A stretch of DNA of 64,000 bases from Pseudomonas arsenicoxydans (GCF_006438915.1 NZ_RCZE01000006.1:62001-126000); one strand, 5' to 3'; shown: positions 29,181 through 38,110, counted from the stretch's first letter. Notes: generated by a model from the sequence alone, not told the origin. Numbers and translations: made by a program.

Positions 29181-29210
29181 ACCCATTTTTCCTGTTGTAC
29201 GCAGAACAAA

Positions 29211-29300
29211 TGTGGGAGCGGGCTTGCTCGCGAAGGCGGCATATCAGTCGACATCACCGTCGCCTGAAACACCGCCTTCGCGAGCAAGCCCGCTCCCACA
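29211..29300. repeat. REP pair (REPIN), 'GAGCAAGCCCGCTCCCACA' family
   Basis: TGTGGGAGCGGGCTTGCTCG at 29211 and the exact inverse ending at 29300, with CGAAGGCGG and CCGCCTTCG extending the stem. Same family as 14446-14540. Confidence 0.92.
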
Positions 29301-29323
29301 TTAGAAGTGCGTTAATTCGATAG

Positions 29324-29400
29324 ATATCGGCTTTTAAGCAAAAAAATATGACAGAAGGTTTGTTGTTGGCTTCTAAAGCCGATATTTATCGGCTATAAAG
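29324..29400. promoter_or_regulatory. Palindrome and repeated half-sites upstream of aguBA
   Basis: Perfect inverted repeat AGCCGATA-TT-TATCGGCT at 29377-29394. A further half-site TATCGGCTTTTA lies at 29326-29337 and a weaker TTGGCTTCTAAAG at 29366-29378. The placement about 100 bases before the aguB start suggests binding of a dimeric regulator such as the TetR-type AguR known for agmatine genes; no regulator gene lies next to it. Confidence 0.55.
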
Positions 29401-29500
29401 TCACCGCTGCCTCGGTGTGGACGAGCCACGCCCAGCGCTTCCCATTTCTGTCACGGTCGATGCCACACTCGACCCCAAGCCTTTGCTCAGGAGCCGATTC

Positions 29501-30379
29501 ATGAGCCGTATCGTTACCGTCGCCGCTACCCAGATGGCCTGTTCCTGGGACCTTGAAGCCAATATCGAAACCGCTGAGAAGCTGGTTCGTGAGGCGGCAG
29601 CCAAAGGCGCGCAGATCATCCTGATCCAGGAACTGTTCGAAGCCCCGTACTTCTGCCAGAAGCCCAACGCGGATTACCTGCAACTGGCCACGACCGTTGA
29701 AGACAATGTCGCGATCAAGCACTTCCAGAAAGTCGCCAAAGAGCTGCAAGTGGTGCTGCCGATCAGCTTCTACGAACTGGCCGGTCGCGCGCGCTTCAAC
29801 AGCATCGCGATCATCGATGCCGACGGTTCCAACCTCGGAATTTATCGTAAAAGCCATATCCCGGACGGCCCGGGCTACCACGAGAAGTACTACTTCAACC
29901 CGGGCGATACCGGTTTCAAAGTGTGGAACACCCGTTACGCGAAAATCGGCGTAGGCATCTGCTGGGACCAGTGGTTCCCGGAGTGCGCCCGCAGCATGGC
30001 GTTGCAAGGCGCGGAAATCCTGTTCTACCCGACCGCCATCGGCAGCGAACCGCACGACAAGACCATCTCATCGCGCGATCACTGGCAGCGTGTGCAGCAG
30101 GGCCATGCCGGCGCCAACCTGATGCCGCTGATTGCCAGCAACCGTATTGGCAACGAAGAGCAAGACGGCTACGACATTACCTTCTACGGCTCGTCGTTCA
30201 TCGCCAACCAGTTCGGCGAAAAAGTTCAGGAGCTCAACAAAACCGAAGAAGGTATTCTTGTGCACACTTTCGACCTCGACGAGCTGGAACACATTCGCAG
30301 CGCGTGGGGTTCGTTCCGTGATCGTCGCCCGAACCTGTACGGCGCACTGAAAACTCTCGACGGTTCCCTGGAGTCCTGA
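29501..30379 (+). CDS. aguB: N-carbamoylputrescine amidohydrolase
   Basis: 292-residue nitrilase-superfamily enzyme that converts N-carbamoylputrescine to putrescine, CO2 and ammonia. The Glu-Lys-Cys triad is visible as [10 protein letters not shown] (Glu), [12 protein letters not shown] (Lys) and [12 protein letters not shown] (Cys). AGGAG precedes the start at 29501; an upstream in-frame ATG at 29417 has no such site. First gene of the aguB-aguA pair. Confidence 0.95.
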   Translation: MSRIVTVAATQMACSWDLEANIETAEKLVREAAAKGAQIILIQELFEAPYFCQKPNADYLQLATTVEDNVAIKHFQKVAKELQVVLPISFYELAGRARFNSIAIIDADGSNLGIYRKSHIPDGPGYHEKYYFNPGDTGFKVWNTRYAKIGVGICWDQWFPECARSMALQGAEILFYPTAIGSEPHDKTISSRDHWQRVQQGHAGANLMPLIASNRIGNEEQDGYDITFYGSSFIANQFGEKVQELNKTEEGILVHTFDLDELEHIRSAWGSFRDRRPNLYGALKTLDGSLES

Positions 30380-30384
30380 TTCTC

Positions 30385-31491
30385 ATGACCACTTTGCACA
30401 CCACGCCTCGCGCCGACGGCTTCCATATGCCGGCCGAATGGGCGCCACAAACCCAGACCTGGATGATTTGGCCCGAGCGCCCGGACAACTGGCGCCTGGG
30501 TGGCAAACCGGCGCAAGCCGCACACGTGGCGGTGGCAAAAGCCATCGCGCGTTTCGAGCCGGTGACCGTTGCGGTTTCCGCAGGCCAGTACGAAAACGCT
30601 CGTGCTCGCCTCGACGTGCCGAATATTCGTGTGGTGGAAATGTCCAGCGATGACGCGTGGGTTCGCGACACCGGCCCGACGTTCGTCATCAATAACCGTG
30701 GTGAAGTCCGTGGCGTGAACTGGGACTTCAACTCGTGGGGTGGTTTCGACGGCGGTCTGTATTCGCCTTGGAACCGTGACTCGCAGGTCGGCGGCAAGAT
30801 CCTCGAGATCGAGCGCAGCCAGCGTTATCGCACCGAGGGCTTCGTGCTCGAAGGCGGTTCGATTCACGTCGATGGCGAAGGCACCCTGATCACCACCGAA
30901 GAATGCCTGCTCAACCGCAATCGCAATCCGCACCTTAATCGTGCAGAAATCGAAGCGGTGCTCAGCGCCAATCTGGCTGTGGATAAAATCATCTGGCTGC
31001 CGGACGGTTTGTTCAACGATGAAACCGACGGCCATGTGGATAACTTCTGCTGTTACGTGCGCCCGGGTGAAGTATTGCTGGCCTGGACCGATGACCCGCA
31101 AGACCCAAACTACCCGCGCTGCCAGGCGGCCATGAAAGTCCTGCAAAGCAGCACTGACGCCAAGGGTCGCCCTTTCACGGTGCATAAAATGCCGATTCCG
31201 GGGCCGCTGTATGCGACCGAAGAAGAGTGCGCGGGTGTCGACCCGGTGGACGGTACTCAGGAACGAAATCCGACGGTTCGACTGGCGGGTTCCTACGTGA
31301 ACTTCCTGATCGTCAACGGCGGCATTATCGCGCCAAGCTTCGACGACCCGCTGGACGAGCCGGCAAAGGAAATTTTGCAGACGCTGTTCCCGCAACACGA
31401 AGTGGTCATGGTGCCAGGTCGGGAACTGTTACTGGGAGGCGGTAACATTCACTGCCTTACCCAACAGCAACCCGCACCGCACAAGGAGTGA
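30385..31491 (+). CDS. aguA: Agmatine deiminase
   Basis: 368-residue guanidino-group-modifying enzyme that hydrolyses agmatine to N-carbamoylputrescine, the substrate of AguB. Catalytic residues: [23 protein letters not shown] (His) and the C-terminal nucleophile GGGNIHC (Cys357). The ribosome binding site GGAG lies within the aguB tail, five bases between the genes, so one operon. Confidence 0.96.
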   Translation: MTTLHTTPRADGFHMPAEWAPQTQTWMIWPERPDNWRLGGKPAQAAHVAVAKAIARFEPVTVAVSAGQYENARARLDVPNIRVVEMSSDDAWVRDTGPTFVINNRGEVRGVNWDFNSWGGFDGGLYSPWNRDSQVGGKILEIERSQRYRTEGFVLEGGSIHVDGEGTLITTEECLLNRNRNPHLNRAEIEAVLSANLAVDKIIWLPDGLFNDETDGHVDNFCCYVRPGEVLLAWTDDPQDPNYPRCQAAMKVLQSSTDAKGRPFTVHKMPIPGPLYATEEECAGVDPVDGTQERNPTVRLAGSYVNFLIVNGGIIAPSFDDPLDEPAKEILQTLFPQHEVVMVPGRELLLGGGNIHCLTQQQPAPHKE

Positions 31492-31560
31492 GTGGGGTTG
31501 TAACAGCCTGAGTCGATTGCAAAATAAACCGGGTTCAGGCGATCCCTCCCCGCACCTTGA

Positions 31561-31596
31561 AAAGCCCGCAGCCCTTATGGACTGCGGGCTTTTTTG
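31561..31596 (+). terminator. Terminator after aguBA
   Basis: Stem AAGCCCGCAG / CTGCGGGCTT with loop CCCTTATGGA region and T run. Confidence 0.88.
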
Positions 31597-31736
31597 TATC
31601 CGCTTGTCGACAGTCAGGAAACATTGGCACAGCTCTTGTATCTGTCCCCGCGTGAAACAGGGAGGGGGAGGACTTCGATGTTCTGTCATAAACCTTGGAT
31701 AAGTTAGCCGCTCACGAACCAGGAGAGAGCGCTGAA

Positions 31737-31949
31737 ATGAACGCCGAAGTGAACGTAGTGAGCGAGCGGGCGTTGCATCCCCTGGCAATTAATAGCGAAT
31801 CGCTCCAGGTCCTTGCGCACTGGTTCAAGTCCAATGGAACGCGTCAGATCAGTGAACCTGATCCGCGCCGGATGATGATCGAGCGCTACCCCGCTGGTTT
31901 ATTCAGCGAAGCGGAGCTGGAAGCGTTGTGGGATGTGATGGAAGGATAA
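31737..31949 (+). CDS. Small conserved acidic protein of unknown function
   Basis: 70 residues starting MNAEVNVVSERALHPLAINS, ending EAELEALWDVMEG. AGGAGAGAG lies before the ATG and a terminator follows, so it looks like a genuine single-gene unit. No family motif is recognised; predicted helical, acidic C-terminus, cytoplasmic. Confidence 0.6.
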   Translation: MNAEVNVVSERALHPLAINSESLQVLAHWFKSNGTRQISEPDPRRMMIERYPAGLFSEAELEALWDVMEG

Positions 31950-31972
31950 GAAGAATAAACAAAGGATTGATA

Positions 31973-32002
31973 AAGCGCTGCCGGGATGGCGGCGCTTTTT
32001 TA
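31973..32002 (+). terminator. Terminator after the 70-residue gene
   Basis: AAAGCGC / GCGCTTT with an inner GCC/GGC step and a six-T tail. Confidence 0.75.
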
Positions 32003-32167
32003 TGGGCGATGGTTTTTGAGCGACACCTCCCACAGGTTCAGAGGTTGGCCGGCATTATTCGACCGATCCACGAAACAGACTGAAAGCCATTCCAGCGTTT
32101 TTTCGCAACCATCTGAGGATTAGTCTGCCGGCATTGAATTTTCCTACTTTATTGCCGGAGCCTTCCG

Positions 32168-32782
32168 ATGATCCTTCATTACATTTATGACCCGTTATGC
32201 GGCTGGTGCTACGGCGCCAAACCGTTGGTGCAGGCTGCCCAAGGAGTATTGCCCGTGATCGCCCACGGTGGCGGCATGATGACGGGCGCCAACCGCAAAG
32301 CGGTTTCACCACAACTGCGCAATTACGTAATGCCTCATGACCGGCGCATTGCCGAATACAGCGGTCAGCCTTTTGGCGAAGCGTATTTTGAAGGTCTGCT
32401 GCGTGATGAAACGGCGGTGTTCGATTCCGCTCCGCCCATTGCGGCGGTGCTGGCAGCCGAGCAAATTGCCGGGCGCGGGATTGAGTTGTTGGGGCGTTTG
32501 CAGACTGCGCATTACGTTGAAGGTCGGCGCCTTGCCGATGAATCGGTGCTGATTGAGTTGGCAACAGAGATCGGCCTGGAACCTCTGGCGTTCGAAGCCG
32601 CATTGAAAAGCGCAAATACCGACCCACACATCAAAGACAGTCGCGCCCTGTTGGCCAAGGTCGGCGGACAAGGTTTCCCGACACTGGCGCTTGAGCGAAA
32701 TGGCCAGTTCACGCTGGTCGATGTCAGCACCTGGCTCGGCAAGCCCGAAGCGTTTGCGACTTGGCTGACTCAGCTCGCTTAG
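32168..32782 (+). CDS. DsbA-family thioredoxin-fold protein
   Basis: 204 residues. The active site is CGWC in YIYDPLCGWCYGAKPLVQAA; the cis-Pro loop is GGQGFPTLAL. No signal peptide, so cytoplasmic, like FrnE-type DsbA relatives. GGAG lies before the ATG. Probably a disulfide isomerase/reductase or glutathione-linked enzyme; the partner is unknown. A monocistronic unit, followed by a promoter-terminator unit (32817-32934). Confidence 0.85.
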   Translation: MILHYIYDPLCGWCYGAKPLVQAAQGVLPVIAHGGGMMTGANRKAVSPQLRNYVMPHDRRIAEYSGQPFGEAYFEGLLRDETAVFDSAPPIAAVLAAEQIAGRGIELLGRLQTAHYVEGRRLADESVLIELATEIGLEPLAFEAALKSANTDPHIKDSRALLAKVGGQGFPTLALERNGQFTLVDVSTWLGKPEAFATWLTQLA

Positions 32783-32816
32783 ACGTTTTTCGTCTGTCCA
32801 TAGTCAATTCATCAAA

Positions 32817-32846
32817 TTGACACAGCATTGTGGGCGCGACTAGGAT
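32817..32846 (+). promoter_or_regulatory. Sigma-70 promoter before oprD-type gene / candidate RNA
   Basis: TTGACA (32817-32822), 18-base spacer, TAGGAT (32841-32846). This is the best-looking consensus promoter in the window. Confidence 0.6.
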
Positions 32847-32852
32847 CGCGCC

Positions 32853-32934
32853 CAACGCCTGTGGCTAACCGCCACGACTCACAAAATAATAAAAGGTCCG
32901 CCACGATTTTCTCGTGCGCGGGCCTTTTTGTTTT
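32853..32934 (+). ncRNA. Candidate small RNA or attenuated leader
   Basis: From the predicted start about seven bases after TAGGAT to the T run at 32934, about 80 nucleotides. It has a first hairpin GTGGC-TAACC-GCCAC (32861-32875), an A-rich single strand containing AATAATAA, matching the AAYAAYAA-type Hfq/Crc site, and a terminator hairpin (32891-32934). No frame inside. Could be an sRNA or an attenuator for the porin gene downstream. Confidence 0.4.
32891..32934 (+). terminator. Terminator upstream of porin gene
   Basis: AAAAGG-CC ... GGCCTTTTT stem with an inner CACGA / TCGTG stem and a T-rich tail. Confidence 0.75.
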
Positions 32935-33011
32935 GGGGTGAAAAAAGAGTGCGATAGCGCCGTTTCAGCCGTTCGACACAGCGCGTTTCAATCCGAAATA
33001 AGGAAAACAAA

Positions 33012-34298
33012 ATGTTGAACAAGCGAATCAGCCTGATCGCTCTGGGGATGTTGAGTGCTCCACAGGCCATGGCTAACGACCAGGCCGAATCCAATGGTTT
33101 CGTTGAAGACAGCAGCCTCAAAGTGCTGCTGCGCAACGCCTACATCAATCGTGACTACAAAGACGGCAACCCGGATAAATCCGAGTGGGGCCAAGCGGCC
33201 ATCGGTACATTTTCGTCCGGTTTCACCCAAGGCACCGTCGGTGTCGGTGTCGACGCTTTCGGTCTGTACGCCCTCAATCTGGAGCGCAGCGAAGACCGTA
33301 GCGGGGCGCAAGGCATCGACTTTTTCAAAAAGGGCGACAGCGGCAAGCCGGCTGACGACCTGTCCAAGGGCGGCGCGGCGATCAAGTTCCGCCTGTCCAG
33401 CACCACGCTGACCTACGGCGACCAGATGCCGGCCCTGCCGGTGTTGAGCTACGACAACTCGCGGCTGCTGCCAGAAAGCTACACCGGCACCTTGATCACC
33501 TCCAAAGAGATCAAAGGCCTGCAACTGGACGCCGGTCGTTTCACCGCCGAATCGCGTAAAAGTGCGGAAGGCCGTGACAGCGGTGGTTTGAAGTCGATCA
33601 ACGTCTTGGGCGGTAGCTACCAGTTCACCGAGCAATTCAAAGGCGCGCTGTACGCTTCCGACGTCGAAGACGTGCTGAAGAAGCAATACGTGAACGCCAA
33701 CTACATCTTCCCGATGGACAAGGATCAGTCCCTGACCCTGGACTTCAACGGCTACCGTACCAAGCTGGACGATTCCTACGTCCGCGAAAACGGCATCACC
33801 GGCGACGACAACAAGATCTGGAGCCTGGCCGCCACCTTCGCCACCGGCCCGCACTCGTTCACCCTCGCGCACCAGCGCAGTACGGGCGACAGCAATCTGG
33901 GCTACGCCTACGGCGGCTATCAGAAAGATCAGGGTCGTATAGGCGACGGCGGTAACACTATTTACCTGGCGAACTCCTACTGGTCCGACTTCAACGCCGA
34001 AGACGAACGCAGCTGGCAGTTGGGCTACGGCTTGGACTTCGGTGCGTTTGGCGTTCCGGGGCTGACGTACAACGTGGCTTATGTGCGCGGTGACAACATC
34101 ACCACGTCCACCAGTGAAGGCGGGACCGAGCGCGAAATCTTCAACCAGTTCAAATACGTCGTGCAAAGCGGCCCGGCCAAAGACCTGAGCGTGAAGCTGC
34201 GCAGCTCGGTGTTGCGTGTGTCGCAGAAGTCCAGCGAGTACAACGTCAGCGGTAACGAACTGCGTGTGTTCGTGGACTACCCGATCAACGTCTTCTAA
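33012..34298 (+). CDS. OprD-family outer-membrane porin
   Basis: 428 residues. Signal peptide MLNKRISLIALGMLSAPQAM-A. The mature N-terminus has the OprD signature FVEDSSLKVLLRNAYINRDY (KLLLRNYYFNRDY-like). The sequence is rich in alternating beta strands and ends in a terminal Phe (YPINVF), as needed for BAM-mediated insertion. Members take up basic amino acids, aromatic acids or other small carboxylates; the substrate is not readable here. AAGGA precedes the start and a terminator follows. Confidence 0.93.
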   Translation: MLNKRISLIALGMLSAPQAMANDQAESNGFVEDSSLKVLLRNAYINRDYKDGNPDKSEWGQAAIGTFSSGFTQGTVGVGVDAFGLYALNLERSEDRSGAQGIDFFKKGDSGKPADDLSKGGAAIKFRLSSTTLTYGDQMPALPVLSYDNSRLLPESYTGTLITSKEIKGLQLDAGRFTAESRKSAEGRDSGGLKSINVLGGSYQFTEQFKGALYASDVEDVLKKQYVNANYIFPMDKDQSLTLDFNGYRTKLDDSYVRENGITGDDNKIWSLAATFATGPHSFTLAHQRSTGDSNLGYAYGGYQKDQGRIGDGGNTIYLANSYWSDFNAEDERSWQLGYGLDFGAFGVPGLTYNVAYVRGDNITTSTSEGGTEREIFNQFKYVVQSGPAKDLSVKLRSSVLRVSQKSSEYNVSGNELRVFVDYPINVF

Positions 34299-34323
34299 TG
34301 ATCGATTAAGCGTTAAAAAAATC

Positions 34324-34357
34324 GAAAATCCCTCGACTGGCTCGGGGGATTTTTTTG
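34324..34357 (+). terminator. Terminator after porin gene
   Basis: AAAATCCC(T)CGA / TCGGGGGATTTT stem with T run. Confidence 0.85.
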
Positions 34358-34529
34358 CCTCAGGACAGTGAAAAAGCGCTAAAAGCCGCTGTTTTCAGTC
34401 GCAAAAAGTCAAATTGAAGCCACTTAAAACCCCGTTTCAAGCAACGCTTCATATGCCTGAAATTCTTTCTCATGGACGTAAATCCTGTGCTCTCTAGATT
34501 AGGGTGCTAAATGCACGGAGATTTTGAAA

Positions 34530-35279
34530 ATGCTCGTTTTGAACAAAGAAGTGGGCGAATCGCTACGGCGCGACAAATACGTCAACGTCAAAAGTAGTGA
34601 CTTCAATTTGTTCGGTCACTTCTCCGACTTCGTCAGATTGACCAGAAGTTGGGAAAACATGGAGCCCGACAGTTATTACGGTCAGGCCGAGGCGGGCAAT
34701 CGGTACCGACGCTACAGCGATTTCGAATACAACCCGGTGACGCGTGAACTGACGCAGCTGGAGCACCGCGCCTACGTCCAGTCCAAGGCCAACAACGCCT
34801 ACGTGGGCGGAATGGTCCGGCACTTCCAGGATTTCTCCGATGAAATCATTCATTCGCCGGTGATGCGCAGCCTGATCGACACCGATTTCGAAGTGTACAA
34901 AAACGTTCTGCCGCCGGAACTGCACGATGAAATCTGGCAATGCCAGATTCACCAGATCCGGATCGAGATCAAGCCAGGCAAGCAACTGGAGATCACTCCG
35001 GAAGGCATTCACTGCGACGGTTATCCGTTCAGCGGCGTGCATTTCTGGGGACGCAATAATGTGGAGGGGGCGGAAAGCCGCTTGTACAGCGCCCATGAAC
35101 AAGAGCATCTGGCGTCGACGACTTACACGGACATTCTCGATACCACTTACTTCCTGGATCGGGACATGCGCCATTACGTCACGCCGGCGCGCAACACCCA
35201 TTCCCACGCCATGGCTTATCGGCAAATCCTGGCGATATCCTTCTCGCGGCCCGGGACCGCTTTCGACATTGTTCGCTGA
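34530..35279 (+). CDS. 2-oxoglutarate/Fe(II) dioxygenase, amino-acid hydroxylase type
   Basis: 249 residues from the ATG at 34530 (CGGAG ten bases before). It belongs to the 2OG-Fe dioxygenase family (PF10014) that includes bacterial isoleucine/leucine hydroxylases. Iron ligands: HCD in GIHCDGYPFSGVHFWG and the distal His in THSHAMAYRQILAISF; the following Arg probably binds 2-oxoglutarate. It begins a four-gene run with a GNAT protein and the AzlCD exporter, which suggests a free branched-chain or similar amino acid as substrate. The exact substrate is inference. Confidence 0.85.
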   Translation: MLVLNKEVGESLRRDKYVNVKSSDFNLFGHFSDFVRLTRSWENMEPDSYYGQAEAGNRYRRYSDFEYNPVTRELTQLEHRAYVQSKANNAYVGGMVRHFQDFSDEIIHSPVMRSLIDTDFEVYKNVLPPELHDEIWQCQIHQIRIEIKPGKQLEITPEGIHCDGYPFSGVHFWGRNNVEGAESRLYSAHEQEHLASTTYTDILDTTYFLDRDMRHYVTPARNTHSHAMAYRQILAISFSRPGTAFDIVR

Positions 35280-35292
35280 ACAGTACAACGCC

Positions 35293-35739
35293 GTGACCAA
35301 CCTCGCCGAGTGCCCTGCACCGGTGATGTTGAGGCGTACGACAGCCAAGGATGCCCAGCGTCTGGAGCGCTTCTTTCGGCAATTCGAAGAGGTGTCGTTC
35401 TGCGAATGGCAGGACGCCAAATGCCTGCGCGGTGTATTGGTGCAAAAGACCACCACCGCCTTCATTGCGCTGGACACCCGTGGCGAAATCGTCGGCGCGG
35501 TGCTCGGCGGCATGCTCGGCAGTCGCGGCACGATCAACCATTTGGCGGTGAGCCCGTTGTATCGCAGCCAGGGCGTGGGTCAACGGCTGGTTGAAGCGGC
35601 TTCGGCGGACATGAAACGCGTGGGCGTGCTGCGCATGTTCCTGTTTGTCGACGATGCCAACCTCGCCGGCAAACGCTTTTGGAGTGCCCAGGGTTTTTGC
35701 GAACCGCGTGGCGAAAGAACATTTGAGAGGGATCTATGA
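35293..35739 (+). CDS. GNAT-family N-acetyltransferase
   Basis: 148 residues from GTG at 35293 (alternatives GTG 35323 and ATG 35326). The acetyl-CoA loop is visible: INHLAVSPLYRSQGVGQRLV (R/Q-x-x-G-x-G/A), followed by LRMFLFVDDANLAGKRFWSA, the usual GNAT C-terminal strand-helix. It begins 13 bases after the dioxygenase and overlaps azlC by 4 bases. It could acetylate the hydroxylated amino acid before export or detoxify it; inferred from context. Confidence 0.8.
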   Translation: MTNLAECPAPVMLRRTTAKDAQRLERFFRQFEEVSFCEWQDAKCLRGVLVQKTTTAFIALDTRGEIVGAVLGGMLGSRGTINHLAVSPLYRSQGVGQRLVEAASADMKRVGVLRMFLFVDDANLAGKRFWSAQGFCEPRGERTFERDL

Positions 35740-36455
35740 ATGAGACGTCCAGCAGCCGGCCGCTGATGGTCGGGCCGCAACAACGTTCGCGCACCTTTGC
35801 GGAAGCCAGCCCGGTCGTGGCCGGCTATTTCACGGTGTCATTCGTGTTTGGCCTGATGGCGGTCAATGCCGGGATGCCAGTTTGGTTGCCCGTTGCCATG
35901 TGTCTGTTTGTTTACGCCGGTGCTTCGCAGTTCGCGGCGCTGGCGCTGATTACCAGCGGTGCGTCGCTGACCACCATTGTCCTCACCACATTTCTGATCA
36001 ACGCGCGGCACATGCTGATGTCCGTCTACATGGCCAAGGCGTTGCAGGCGATGGGACTCAGTCGACTTGAGCGTTGGTGTTATGCGGGTGGGTTGACCGA
36101 TGAGTCGTTCGCTTTCCACAGCGTCAAACTGGGCAAGGGCGCGTCGGTCAATGTGCGCTACCTGATCGGCTTCAATCTGTATTGCCACACCTCGTGGGTG
36201 CTCGGCGGTTTGCTCGGGGCTATTTGCGCGCAGTACGCGGCGCACTTGATCAAGTACCAACTCGACTACGCGCTGACGGCGATGATGCTCTACGTGCTGG
36301 TGTCGCTGTGTAATACGCGTAACAAACTCATCGCCGCACTGGCCGCGGTCGCCTGCATGGGCGCGCTAAGCCTGGTCGGCAGCTCGCCGTTCAACGTATT
36401 CATCGCCACCTTTGTGGGCTGCGGGGTGGGTGTATGCCTGACCAAACGTTCCTGA
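35736..36455 (+). CDS. azlC: Branched-chain amino-acid exporter large subunit AzlC
   Basis: 239-residue membrane protein with about seven or eight hydrophobic segments. SPVVAGYFTVSFVFGLMAVN and VYAGASQFAALALI are typical of AzlC. GAGAGGG precedes the start. It pairs with AzlD to form a LIV-E-type exporter. Confidence 0.92.
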   Translation: MNETSSSRPLMVGPQQRSRTFAEASPVVAGYFTVSFVFGLMAVNAGMPVWLPVAMCLFVYAGASQFAALALITSGASLTTIVLTTFLINARHMLMSVYMAKALQAMGLSRLERWCYAGGLTDESFAFHSVKLGKGASVNVRYLIGFNLYCHTSWVLGGLLGAICAQYAAHLIKYQLDYALTAMMLYVLVSLCNTRNKLIAALAAVACMGALSLVGSSPFNVFIATFVGCGVGVCLTKRS

Positions 36456-36751
36456 TTCTGGTCGTCGTCCTGATGATGGCCGTGACCTTCCTACCGCGTG
36501 CGCTGCCGCTGCAAGTGAACACCGACCATTGGCCGCCCTTCGTTGCCCGTGCGCTGGAATACTTGCCGGTGGCGATCGTCGCTGCCATCAGCCTCACGCC
36601 GTTGTTGATCAAGGATCAGCACGTGCAGCTCGATCGCCCGGAATTTTATGCCGCGATTCCGACGTTGTTATGTGCGTACTTCAGCAAAAACCTCTTTCTC
36701 TCCGTTGCGGTGGGAACGGCTGCGTACATTGCGCTCGGTTCGTTCATGTAG
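36434..36751 (+). CDS. azlD: Branched-chain amino-acid exporter small subunit AzlD
   Basis: 105 residues with three to four hydrophobic segments; VTFLPRALPLQVN and SLTPLLIKD fit AzlD. The start lies 22 bases inside azlC, a typical coupled arrangement. Its last 84 bases overlap the convergent LysR gene. Confidence 0.9.
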   Translation: MPDQTFLILVVVLMMAVTFLPRALPLQVNTDHWPPFVARALEYLPVAIVAAISLTPLLIKDQHVQLDRPEFYAAIPTLLCAYFSKNLFLSVAVGTAAYIALGSFM

Positions 36752-37594
36752 CGGCAGGTCGACCACATCGTGCAACGCCTGGCCCGACAACTCAGGGTTA
36801 TTGACCGCCAACCGCACTTCGAGGGCGTCCTCGAAGCCGGGGAAAATGGTCAAGCCGTTACGTTGGGCCGCATCGCGAGACACCATGCCGAGGCCATCCA
36901 TTTGCGTGATCAGCGACAGCGTCAGCGTTTCACTGCAGGAATAAACCATCCGCTTGTTCGACTCGTAATTGCCAAGACCGGCGTCGAGAAAGCGCAGGAA
37001 GCTGTGGGAATACGGACAATCGTCAGCCGGACGCACCTGAAACTTGTTGCCAAGCATCACCAACGGATCATGTTCCTGGCCGCAATGGGCGCCGACCACC
37101 TGCACCTGAACCTCGGGCAGGATAATGCTCGGTAATCCCGGCTGCTGCGGGCCGATCAACACCGCCAGGTCGAAGTCTTCGTTCTTCAGCTTGCTGAGGT
37201 TTTCCATCGACTCGGCGTAGCTGAATTCCAGCTGATAGTCGGGAAACACCTCAATCAGGCGTCCGATCATTCGCCGATTGAAGTCAGACGAAAGCGTTGT
37301 GTTCAGTGCGACCTTGAGCGTGCGTTGCCCCGGCACTTTCAACGCCGCGACTTTTTCTTCGAGTTGCCGCGTGGCCACTAACACCTTGTCCATGAAAGGC
37401 GTGAGTTCCGTGCCCTGTGCGGTCAGGGTCAACCCCTTGTTGGAGCGACGAAACAACCGAAAACCAAACTGCTCTTCGACCTTGTTCAACTGCGCAGCCA
37501 ATGCCTGCACCGTTAAACAGGAATGCTCTGCCGCCGCCGACAATGAGCCGGTCTGCACAATGCGCATCAGGTTGCGTAGGGTTCTGCTATCCAT
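36668..37594 (-). CDS. LysR-family transcriptional regulator
   Basis: 308 residues. Helix-turn-helix in MDSRTLRNLMRIVQTGSLSA and AAEHSCLTVQALAAQLNKVE, then an effector domain. GAGGG precedes the start. The last 28 residues (after DVVDLPLHER) are highly charged and are coded antisense to azlD, unlike the family's usual end, so the original stop may have been lost. It probably regulates the convergent hydroxylase-azlCD cluster. Confidence 0.88.
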   Translation of the reverse strand: MDSRTLRNLMRIVQTGSLSAAAEHSCLTVQALAAQLNKVEEQFGFRLFRRSNKGLTLTAQGTELTPFMDKVLVATRQLEEKVAALKVPGQRTLKVALNTTLSSDFNRRMIGRLIEVFPDYQLEFSYAESMENLSKLKNEDFDLAVLIGPQQPGLPSIILPEVQVQVVGAHCGQEHDPLVMLGNKFQVRPADDCPYSHSFLRFLDAGLGNYESNKRMVYSCSETLTLSLITQMDGLGMVSRDAAQRNGLTIFPGFEDALEVRLAVNNPELSGQALHDVVDLPLHERTERNVRSRSHRNGEKEVFAEVRT

Positions 37595-37887
37595 TGGGTA
37601 ATGCCCTCTAAAGTGGGCTGGCTATTGTTGAGTACCTGGCCGTCGGTTGGGCGATACGTGCTGGCTATAATCCTGCACCTGAACCCGCTTGTCCCGAGTT
37701 TAGTAGCGAAATGATGCGAGCGTCCGATGGTTGGAGGGTTGCGTAGGGCGCGGGTTTTGGGGGAGGGTGGGTGATTGGGGTCAAAAGATGCTTGGACCGG
37801 GAGGTTTGGGCATTTTTTTTGGGTGGGAAATGGGGATGGCGGTGCGGGTTTCGCCCGCCGGGGCTGAGTAAGGGGCCGACCTCGAAA

Positions 37888-38054
37888 CGGTTTTATGCAA
37901 AAAGCCTGATTTATGATCGTTTTTGAGCATGGAAACTCGTTTTTACGCGTTTGGGGTCAGGCCGGCTTAATCTGACGCGTCATAAATGTTCGTTTTTATG
38001 CAAATACATCAAAAAATAATCGTTTTTATGCAGCAAAACCTGATTTTGATCGTT
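37888..38054 (+). repeat. AT-rich direct repeats before the fic gene
   Basis: Five copies of a CGTTTTTATGCA-like motif begin at 37888, 37918, 37938, 37991 and 38021, spaced 30, 20, 53 and 30 bases. A longer unit, TTTTATGCA...CCTGATTT..GATCGTT, occurs twice about 133 bases apart (37891 and 38024). The stretch 37595-37887 before it contains only the regulator promoter and G-rich DNA with no gene. Confidence 0.6.
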
Positions 38055-38110
38055 ACTCTCCATTTGTAGGCATTTTTGATTTCAGCTGATCTGTTCAAAG
38101 GAGTGTGACC

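Noticed and set aside
26334..29186. 950-codon reverse frame opposite the kinase-aminotransferase fusion
   Set aside because: Antisense shadow caused by GC-rich third positions; His/Arg/Gln-rich composition with no domains.
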